DNA of 63,437 nucleotides from DASTPP01 sp035762175 (GTDB taxonomy: Bacteria; Myxococcota_A; Polyangia; Polyangiales; Polyangiaceae): assembly GCA_035762175.1 (NCBI GenBank), contig DASTPP010000349.1, forward strand, positions 1 through 63,437, read 5' to 3'. This document shows, one piece after another, positions 57,583-63,437 of this stretch; position 1 is the first letter of the stretch, and each line of letters opens with the position of its first letter. A program made the translations under genes and the position numbers. The notes beneath the pieces are model-generated. The model saw nothing but the letters and a program-made list of their open reading frames with translations, searched no databases and was not told the DNA's origin.

Positions 57583-57984
57583 CTAAGCGGCGGGCGCCCG
57601 CGGCCTCGCGCGCGAGCGCGAAGAGGTCGGGCGAGCCCACCTCGTCGTGGCGCCAGCCTTCGGGGTGCGAGCCGACGGCCGAGGGCCGCGCGCCCGCGCC
57701 GCTCGCGCGAAGTAGCGGAGCTCGAGGTAGGTCAAGATGGCGAGCGACTCGCTCACCTGCGCCCCGTCGGGCTCGATCAAGAGCGGGGTCTTGCCGCGCG
57801 GGTTGAGCTCGAGAAACTTGGGCGAGCGGGTCTCGCGCGGCCCGCGCATCAGGCGCAGGCGCCGCGGCTCGAACGCGATGCCCTTCTCGTGCAGGGCGAG
57901 CCAGACCCGCCAGTTGGGGTTCGACCCGTTCACGTAGTAGAGCCCGCGCTCGCCGCTCGCCGCCCGCCGCGGCCCCGGCGCTCA
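57583..57984 (-). pseudogene. Broken glutathione S-transferase
   Basis: Only the thioredoxin-like N-terminal half of a GST can be read in one frame (LYYVNGSNPNWRVWLALHEK, FLELNPRGKTPLLIEPDG, VSESLAILTYLE). This frame has no start codon of its own except an internal GTG (57933), which would cut off LYY. The ATG at 57984 overlapping the upstream stop (ATGA) is one frame off, and after about residue 75 the homology stops; another frame then reads AVGSHPEGWRHDEVGSPDLF, which looks protein-like. Two frame changes suggest either a decayed gene or sequence errors. As it stands no full GST would be made. Confidence 0.6.
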
Positions 57985-59439
57985 TGGCGCGCCCTGCCGC
58001 AAGGTGCGGAAGTTGATCGCCTCGAAGCCCGGCCGGTACGACGCCGCGTCGAAGCCCGGGTCGATGTTCTCTTCGCGAAAGAGCTTCAGCATCTGCTCGG
58101 CCTCGGCCCGCTCGGCGGCCTCGCGCGCCTCGGGCGCGAGGGCGGCGCGGGCGCGGGCGCGGGCCTCGGCCTCGGCGCGCCCGCGCGAGGGCGCCCCGAC
58201 GCCCCACACCGCGCCGCTCGGGGGGTGAAAGAACGTGCCGATGTGGCGGAACGTGAGCGAGATGCGCGGGCCCCCGCCTTCGCCCTCTTGCCGGATGGCG
58301 TGGTAATAGTCGCGGTTCGTGGCGAGATCCATCACGAGAAACGAGCCGTGCGGCAGCGGCAGCTTCTGCGCCGCCGCGCCGGCCGCCTCGCGCTTCGGCT
58401 TGAGCACCATCGTGCGCATGCGCCCGAGCGAGACGTTGATGATGGTCGAGGGGCGGGCAAGATCGAGGGTCTTGTCCGAGTGTTCGCTGATCCAGTCGCG
58501 GCCGCCCCGGTAGAGCTGCAAGAGGCAGTGGTTGAGCGGGTGCCCCACGCGCCGCTCGACCTCGCGCCGAATGGCGTCGACCGCGGGCGTGAAGTCGCCG
58601 AGCGGAGGCTGCTCGTCGACCGGGTGGCGGTAGAGCGGCTCGACGCCGTCGGCCGAGCGCTCGCCCTGCACCGCCACGAGCCGCGGCACCTCGCCGCCGC
58701 GGTGCGACATCGCCCCCCAGGCGACCTCGCGCTCGACCGCCCCGAAGGCGTCGTCGGGCAGCGAGCCGCGCAAGGCGCCGCACCAGAGGCCCGAGCCCCC
58801 CGCGCCGACGCCGCCCACCCAGACCGGCGCCGCGCCCTCGTCGAGCAGCTCGCCCCAGCGCCGCACGCGCCCGCCGAGCGCCTCGATCTCGGCGAGCGCC
58901 CGCGCGTGCTTCGACGAGGTGCCCGCCGCCGTCGCGTCGGCCAAGACCTCGACCTCGTAGCCGAGGCCGAGGGCGTCGCGCGCGGCGGCGAGCACGCACA
59001 CGTTCGTGGCCACGCCGCAGAGCACCACCCGCCTCACCCCCGCCGCCCGCAGGCGCCCGTCGAGGCCCGTCTCGCGGAACGCCGAGTACCAGCGCTTCTC
59101 GACGCGCCACTCGGCCGGACGCCCTGCCCCCTCGGCCGCCACCGCGCCGAGCGGCGCGAAGGGCTCGGCGCCCCAACTACCGCGCGCGCAGCAGGGCCCG
59201 CCCACGTGGGTCTGCCCCCGCAGCGCCCCCTCGTCGCCCGCGATCTCGCCGTAGACCGAGCCGACCCACGCGATCGGCCGGCCTTGCGCGCGCGCCGCCC
59301 GCGCGAGCCAGGCCACCGCCTGGGCGAGCTGCCCCGCGTCGCAGTGCCGCCGCGGGTACGCCCCGCCTTCGGCCAGAAAGTCATTCTGCATGTCGATGAC
59401 GATCAGCGCGCTCTGCGCCGCGTCGAACGCTTCGCTCAT
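57982..59439 (-). CDS. Isochorismatase-like hydrolase fused to an AlkB-like dioxygenase
   Basis: 485 residues. The N-terminal half (about 1-200) is an isochorismatase-fold cysteine hydrolase: ALIVIDMQNDFL (Asp), VEKRWYSAF (Lys) and LCGVATNVCVLAAARDA (nucleophile Cys). The C-terminal half (about 280-440) is an AlkB-type Fe(II)/2-oxoglutarate dioxygenase: LYRGGRDWISEHSDKTLDL gives the HxD metal site, DYYHAI the distal His, and RISLTFRHIG the 2-oxoglutarate Arg residues. AlkB enzymes oxidatively remove methyl groups from DNA, RNA or proteins. A fusion with a hydrolase suggests a linked reaction, such as removing a further product or acting on a modified nucleobase. Start at ATG 59439. Confidence 0.88.
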   Translation of the reverse strand: MSEAFDAAQSALIVIDMQNDFLAEGGAYPRRHCDAGQLAQAVAWLARAARAQGRPIAWVGSVYGEIAGDEGALRGQTHVGGPCCARGSWGAEPFAPLGAVAAEGAGRPAEWRVEKRWYSAFRETGLDGRLRAAGVRRVVLCGVATNVCVLAAARDALGLGYEVEVLADATAAGTSSKHARALAEIEALGGRVRRWGELLDEGAAPVWVGGVGAGGSGLWCGALRGSLPDDAFGAVEREVAWGAMSHRGGEVPRLVAVQGERSADGVEPLYRHPVDEQPPLGDFTPAVDAIRREVERRVGHPLNHCLLQLYRGGRDWISEHSDKTLDLARPSTIINVSLGRMRTMVLKPKREAAGAAAQKLPLPHGSFLVMDLATNRDYYHAIRQEGEGGGPRISLTFRHIGTFFHPPSGAVWGVGAPSRGRAEAEARARARAALAPEAREAAERAEAEQMLKLFREENIDPGFDAASYRPGFEAINFRTLRQGAP

Positions 59440-59580
59440 GGGCCCCTCGGAACCGAGCTCAGCCTAGCGGCGGGCCGCCCCCGCGCAATCCGGGCCCGCG
59501 CCCCCCGGGCCGCCCCGAACGGGCCCTCTCCCGCTCGCCGTGCGCCGGCCCCGGCCCCGGTCCATGATAATCGCCTCCCC

Positions 59581-60453
59581 GTGAGCGCTCCCTCCGCCCC
59601 TCCCCCCTCCTCCCGACGCGTCGTCGACCCGCTCTTCACCCGGCTCGAGGCGTTTTACGACGCCGTGCCGCGCGATCGGGCGGGCGCCGAGCAGATCGGC
59701 CCCTTCGTCCTCTTCGTGCCCGACGGGCCGGGGCTGCCGCTCTACGCGCGCCCGCTGATCGGCGGCGGCAGCGGCGGCGCGAGCCTGTCCGACGTCGAGG
59801 CGGTGCGCGCGCGGCAGCGCGAGCTTGAGCTGCCCGAGGCCTTCGAGTGGGTGCACGAGACGACGCCCTGGGTCTTGCCGCTCGTCGAGGGCGCGGGCCT
59901 GTCCGTCTTGAAGGCCCCCTTGATGGTGCTCGGGCCCGACGGCGTCCGCGAGGCGACGGCGCCCGGCGCGACCGTGCGCCTGCTCGACCCCGAGCAGCCC
60001 GACTTCGCCGCCGGCGTGGCCGCCTTTCGCACCATCGCCGCGCTGGCCTTCGGCTCGCCCGGCACGGCCCCGGGCCCGGTGGGCGCGCTCGAGCGCGACG
60101 CCGCGTTGCGGGCGCCCGACGCGGCCGAGGCCGAGCGCGAGGCGTCGCGGGTGGCGTCCCAGCGCGCCGCGTACGCGATCGCCGAGACCGAAGACGAGGG
60201 CGCGCTCGCCGGCGGCGCCTACCAGCGCGTCGGGCCCGTGGCCGAGATCGTCGGCGTGGCGACGCTGCCCGCGGCCCGCCGGCGCGGCCTCGGCGCCGCC
60301 GTCACCGCCGCGCTCGCCCAGAGGGCGCACGCGACCGGGGCCGACCTCATCTTCTTGTCGGCCGGCAACGACGACGTGGCCCGCCTCTACGCCCGCCTCG
60401 GCTTCCGGCGCGTCGGCACCGCCTGCATCGCCTCGCCCCCGGCCGGCGCCTGA
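59581..60453 (+). CDS. GNAT-family acetyltransferase
   Basis: 290 residues from GTG 59581. The C-terminal half (about 180-285) holds the acetyl-CoA-binding GNAT core: GAYQRVGPVAEIVGVATLPAARRRGLGAAVTAALA (R/Q-x-x-G-x-G/A segment) and LARLGFRRV-like end (YARLGFRRVGTAC). The N-terminal half (about 1-150) is another alpha/beta region with VLFVPDGPGLPLYARP and EWVHETTPWVLPLVEG, seen in GNATs that are two-domain. Substrate unknown. The start is GTG; the only nearby ATG (59563) is out of frame. The 3' end is duplicated in tandem beyond the stop. Confidence 0.8.
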   Translation: MSAPSAPPPSSRRVVDPLFTRLEAFYDAVPRDRAGAEQIGPFVLFVPDGPGLPLYARPLIGGGSGGASLSDVEAVRARQRELELPEAFEWVHETTPWVLPLVEGAGLSVLKAPLMVLGPDGVREATAPGATVRLLDPEQPDFAAGVAAFRTIAALAFGSPGTAPGPVGALERDAALRAPDAAEAEREASRVASQRAAYAIAETEDEGALAGGAYQRVGPVAEIVGVATLPAARRRGLGAAVTAALAQRAHATGADLIFLSAGNDDVARLYARLGFRRVGTACIASPPAGA

Positions 60454-60494
60454 GGCCTCGCCCCCGGCCGGCGCCTGAGGCCCCGCCCCCGGCC
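60430..60494. repeat. 25-bp tandem repeat spanning the GNAT gene stop
   Basis: Unit gcctcgcccccggccggcgcctgag starts at 60430 and 60455, with a partial third copy at 60480-60494. The first unit is the real 3' end with its TGA; the second is a noncoding copy with an in-frame-equivalent TGA. This is the second gene 3' end duplicated in this way. Confidence 0.9.
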
Positions 60495-60585
60495 ACCGAA
60501 ACCGAGCGCCCCCGGGCGCGCTATAACCCGTCGAGACCCACCGCGCCGGGCGCGAGCCCCGCCGCCCCCCGACCGAAAGGCCCCG

Positions 60586-61107
60586 ATGACCTCCAAGCCT
60601 ACCTCGCCCCACGACCGCCACGGCGCCCCGAAGGCCTCGGCCTCGGGCTACGATCTCGGGCCCCTCGACGACGCCGAGCGCGCCTCGCTCGCCAAGGCGC
60701 TGAGCCCCGAAGAGCGCCGGGTCTTGCTCGACCAGGGCACCGAGCGCCCCTTCTGCGGCACCCTGCTCGACAACAAGCTGAACGGCACCTACGCCTGCCG
60801 GCTCTGCGGCCTGCCGCTCTTCCGCTCGGCGGCCAAGTTCAACTCGGGCACCGGCTGGCCCAGCTTCTACGAGCCGTACGACGAGGCGCACGTCGCCAAC
60901 GTCGAAGACTACAGCCACGGCATGGCGCGCACCGAGATCCGCTGCCGGCGCTGCGACGGGCACCTCGGGCACGTCTTTCCCGACGGGCCCAGGCCCACCG
61001 GGCTGCGCTACTGCCTCAACTCGGCCTCGCTCGAGTTCTACGAGGCGGGCCAGAGCCTGCCCCAGAAGACGAAGCGCGACCGCGCGGCGCCCGCCAAGCC
61101 CGCCTGA
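60586..61107 (+). CDS. msrB: Peptide-methionine (R)-S-oxide reductase
   Basis: 173 residues. Zinc Cys pairs are in CRLCGLPLF and CRRCDGHLGHVFPDGP; the catalytic Cys is in RYCLNSASLEF. The motif FNSGTGWPSFYEP is conserved. It repairs R-methionine sulfoxide in proteins using thioredoxin. A C-terminal Lys/Ala-rich tail and N-terminal extension (about 40 residues) are present; no signal peptide, so cytosolic. Starts four bases before the nitrilase, with 4 bp between the two genes. Confidence 0.95.
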   Translation: MTSKPTSPHDRHGAPKASASGYDLGPLDDAERASLAKALSPEERRVLLDQGTERPFCGTLLDNKLNGTYACRLCGLPLFRSAAKFNSGTGWPSFYEPYDEAHVANVEDYSHGMARTEIRCRRCDGHLGHVFPDGPRPTGLRYCLNSASLEFYEAGQSLPQKTKRDRAAPAKPA

Positions 61108-61111
61108 CGCC

Positions 61112-62080
61112 ATGCCCGCCGCCGCGCTCCGGGTCGCCGTCGTCCAGGCCGGCTCCGTCCTCTTCGACACGCCCGCCTCGCTCGCCAAGCTCCGGCGCCT
61201 CGCCGCCGAGGCGGCCGGCGAGGGCGCGCGGCTCGCCGTCTTCCCCGAGGCGTTCCTCGGCGGGTACCCGAAGGGCGTCGACTTCGGCGCCCGCGTCGGC
61301 TCGCGCTCGCCCGAGGGGCGCGACTGGTTTCGTCGTTATTACGAAGCCGCGATCGACGTGCCCGGCCCCGCCGCCGAGGCGCTCGCCGAGGTCGCGCGCG
61401 AGACGGGGCTGCACCTCGTCGTCGGCGCCATCGAGCGCGAGGGCGGCACGCTCTACTGCAGCGCCCTCTTCGTCTCGCCCGCGGCGGGCCTGCTCGGCAA
61501 GCACCGCAAGCTGGTGCCGACGGCGATGGAGCGGCTCGTCTGGGGCGCGGGCGACGGCTCGACCATGCCCGTGCTCGCGACGCCGGTCGGCCGCCTCGGC
61601 GCCGCGATTTGCTGGGAGAATTACATGCCCCTCTTCCGCACCGCGATGTACGCGCAGGGCGTCGAGCTCTACTGCGCGCCGACGGTCGACGACCGCGAGG
61701 GCTGGGTCGCGACCATGCGCCACGTCGCCCTCGAGGGGCGCTGCTTCGTGCTCTCGGCCTGCCAGCACCTTTTGCGCCGCGACTGCCCCCCCGACTACGA
61801 GCCCATCCAGGGCGGCGCGCCCGAGACCGAGCTCATCCGCGGCGGCAGCCTCGTCGTCGGGCCGCTCGGGCAGGTGCTGGCGGGCCCCGTCTACGGCCGC
61901 GAGGCGGTGCTCGTCGCCGACCTCGACCTCGGCGACATCGCGCGCGGCAAGTTCGACCTCGACGTCGTCGGGCACTACGCCCGCCCCGACGTCTTCCGCC
62001 TGCACGTCGACCGCTCGCCGAAGCCCGCGGTCACCTTCGGGCCCGGCGGCCCCGACGGGGGGCGCGGGGGCGCGACGTAG
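61112..62080 (+). CDS. Nitrilase / carbon-nitrogen hydrolase
   Basis: 322 residues. The catalytic triad is complete: Glu in FPEAFLGGYPKG, Lys in KHRKLVPTAMERLVWG and Cys in AAICWENYMPLFR. YPKG followed by a longer middle and CWENYMPL are typical of true nitrilases (branch 1: nitrile to acid and ammonia) rather than amidases. The natural substrate is unknown. Lies 4 bp after msrB, so likely in one operon; ends with a Gly-rich tail. Confidence 0.92.
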   Translation: MPAAALRVAVVQAGSVLFDTPASLAKLRRLAAEAAGEGARLAVFPEAFLGGYPKGVDFGARVGSRSPEGRDWFRRYYEAAIDVPGPAAEALAEVARETGLHLVVGAIEREGGTLYCSALFVSPAAGLLGKHRKLVPTAMERLVWGAGDGSTMPVLATPVGRLGAAICWENYMPLFRTAMYAQGVELYCAPTVDDREGWVATMRHVALEGRCFVLSACQHLLRRDCPPDYEPIQGGAPETELIRGGSLVVGPLGQVLAGPVYGREAVLVADLDLGDIARGKFDLDVVGHYARPDVFRLHVDRSPKPAVTFGPGGPDGGRGGAT

Positions 62081-62112
62081 GGCGCGAACCGGGGTAGGCT
62101 CGGCCGGGCGCC

Positions 62113-63342
62113 ATGGCCAAGCACGACAAGCTCGATCCGCGCGCCCTCGCCCACCGCCAGATCGAGCTCGACCGCGGGCGCGTCGCGCACTCGCCGCCCC
62201 TCTTCCGCCGCAAGGTCGCGCGCATGAGCGCCTCGCCGCTCGCCTTCCTGCGCGGCGCGGCGCCGCTCTTCTTCGAGGTGCTGCGCGAGCAGCCCGACCT
62301 CGGCGAGGGCCCCGGCGGCGAGGGCTGGCTCGTCGGCGACGCGCACGTCGAGAACTTCGGCGCCTTCCGGCCCCGCCGCCCCGCCCCCGACGAGGGCGAC
62401 GCCCCCGAGGACGTCGCCTTCGACCTCAACGACTTCGACGAAGCGGTCGTCGGCCCCTTCCGCCTCGACGTGCTGCGCCTGACGACGAGCGTGCTGCTCG
62501 GCGCCCGTGAGTTCCGCAGCGACGGGCGCCGCGCGCTCGGCCTCTGCGACCACCTGCTCGAGAACTACGAGCACGCGCTCTTCCACGAGGGCGCCCGCCC
62601 CGCCCCGCCCCGCCCCGTCGCCGAGCTGCAGGCCAAGGTCGCGCGCCGCAGCCGCAAAGAGCTGCTCGCGGCGCGCACCGAGGCGCACGCGGGGCGCCTG
62701 CGCTTCACCCGCGGCGAGCGCTACCTCGAGCTCGCCCCCTCGACCCTCGCCCACGTCGCCGAGGCCGTCGAGCGCTACTTCGCGAACCTCGACGAGGCCG
62801 AGCGCCCCGCCCCGAAGGGCCGCGAGATCGTCGACGCCGCCTTCCGCGTCGCCGGCACCGGCAGCCTGGGCCTCTTGCGCGTCGCCGTCCTGCTCCGCCT
62901 CAAAGAGGGCGGCGCCCCCTTGGTCTTCGACCTCAAAGAGCAGCGCACGCCCGCCGCGAGCGCCCTGGCCCCCCCCCCCAAAGGCCTCGGGCCCGCCGAG
63001 CGCGTCGTCTCCGCCGCCCTGCATTGCCTCGAGCACCCCCCGCGCCGCATGGCCGTCACCGCCCTCGCCGAGACCCCCATGCTCGGCCGCCAGCTCTCGC
63101 CCCAAGAAGACAAGCTCGCCCTCGCGCGCATCGCCGACGCCGACCTCGAGCCGCTCGTCGGCTTTCTTGGCGCCCTGCTCGGCCGCGCGCACCGCCGGGG
63201 CGCGACCCACAAGCCCGCCCACCGCTGGTCGAAGGACGAGCGCGACGCGCTGCTCGATCGCGCCATCCGCCTCGCCTCGCTCCACGAGGCGGTCTACCTC
63301 TGGTACTGCCGCTACGCCCCCGCCGTGGCCGACGCGCTCTGA
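62113..63342 (+). CDS. DUF2252 family protein (kinase-like fold)
   Basis: 409 residues. Family motifs: FLRGAAPLFFEVL, GWLVGDAHVENFGAF, FDLNDFDEAVVGPF and LDVLRLTTSVLLGAR. The GDAHxEN and D-x-ND-FD motifs resemble the catalytic and metal-binding loops of aminoglycoside-phosphotransferase-like kinases, so a small-molecule kinase role is possible; no substrate is known. Near the C-terminus lies GRAHRRGATHK. Located 32 bp after the nitrilase, probably in its operon. Nested palindrome copy C follows the stop. Confidence 0.85.
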   Translation: MAKHDKLDPRALAHRQIELDRGRVAHSPPLFRRKVARMSASPLAFLRGAAPLFFEVLREQPDLGEGPGGEGWLVGDAHVENFGAFRPRRPAPDEGDAPEDVAFDLNDFDEAVVGPFRLDVLRLTTSVLLGAREFRSDGRRALGLCDHLLENYEHALFHEGARPAPPRPVAELQAKVARRSRKELLAARTEAHAGRLRFTRGERYLELAPSTLAHVAEAVERYFANLDEAERPAPKGREIVDAAFRVAGTGSLGLLRVAVLLRLKEGGAPLVFDLKEQRTPAASALAPPPKGLGPAERVVSAALHCLEHPPRRMAVTALAETPMLGRQLSPQEDKLALARIADADLEPLVGFLGALLGRAHRRGATHKPAHRWSKDERDALLDRAIRLASLHEAVYLWYCRYAPAVADAL

Positions 63343-63437
63343 ACGCTGCCCGGCGCGTCGGGGGGCCCGCGCCGCAGGCCCTCCGGGCACCCCAAACTCG
63401 CCCTTCGGGCTCAAACAGTGGGGCCCCGCCCTCCGGG
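63343..63437. repeat. Nested palindrome, family copy C (cut by window end)
   Basis: The core at about 63384-63437 repeats the blocks of copies A and B: caccccaaactcgcccttcg, gggctcaaacagtggggcc and ccgccctccggg. The left arm (within about 63343-63383) begins directly after the DUF2252 stop. The right arm would lie beyond the window; from the other copies it should be the reverse complement of bases about 63351-63380. Confidence 0.75.

Noticed and set aside
55322..59176. 1284-codon minus-strand open frame
   Set aside because: Shadow of the barrel and isochorismatase-AlkB genes. Only a short part (AVGSHPEGWRHDE) may be the displaced GST C-terminus, noted there.

Overview
The window is about 63 kb of very GC-rich chromosomal DNA, with third codon positions almost always G or C. 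It carries many Cys-anchored lipoproteins with Gly/Ser/Ala/Pro linkers, a Ser/Thr protein kinase, a large hybrid histidine kinase, a roadblock protein, a PEGA-domain protein, and menaquinone synthesis by the futalosine route. Together these point to a myxobacterium (Myxococcota), most likely class Polyangia. This placement is inferred from gene content and base composition; no rRNA operon or tRNA gene was found.

Layout. 1-140: tail of an IS4/Tn5-type transposase. 0.2-12.6 kb: a prokaryotic pentameric ligand-gated channel, a PAS-PAS-GAF hybrid histidine kinase, a Ser/Thr kinase, lipoproteins, a TrmN6-like methyltransferase and RNase R. 12.6-14.25 kb: a gene-free stretch with two tandem arrays and a 30-bp sequence nearly identical to 23S rRNA helix 69. 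14.25-20.6 kb: an AlkZ-related protein, a DNA methyltransferase with a repetitive N-terminus, a lipoprotein, an alpha/beta hydrolase, a DUF4230 protein, a Fur-family regulator, a SAM methyltransferase and a first peptide deformylase. 20.85-28.23 kb, minus strand: a compact menaquinone operon (menG, ubiX/mqnM, a small unknown, mqnE, an mqnA-mqnC fusion, mqnX, mqnP), almost every junction a 4-bp start/stop overlap. 28.6-35.8 kb: a cysteine-containing outer-membrane protein, a DUF1285-like protein translationally coupled to a methylmalonyl-CoA-mutase-type catalytic subunit, an aconitase-fold protein that appears to lack the Fe-S cysteines, and a roadblock protein coupled to aroQ. 36.5-43.2 kb: accB, a fabD-fabG fusion, acpP, fabF, nrdR, ribD and a second deformylase. 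43.2-63.4 kb: metallophosphoesterase, DsbA-like isomerase, lipoprotein, IscA/ErpA protein, NAGPA-domain protein, PEGA protein, HxlR and LysR regulators, NudC, a beta-barrel protein with WPEGREP repeats, a broken GST, an isochorismatase-AlkB fusion, GNAT, MsrB, nitrilase and a DUF2252 protein.

The feature that most stands out is not a gene. At least three copies of one nested palindrome (8082-8198, 36232-36339, 63343 to window end) sit at or over the 3' ends of genes. They share a core of about 45 bp, but in the two complete copies the 32-35 bp inverted arms differ in sequence between copies while matching almost perfectly within each copy. A second family, a 222-bp MITE-like element with palindromic terminal inverted repeats (3317-3537 and 8249-8471), also lies at gene 3' ends. 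Insertion of such elements seems to have removed the natural stop codons of aroQ and of the hybrid histidine kinase. Gene ends elsewhere carry tandem duplications that include the stop codon, or runs of strong hairpins.
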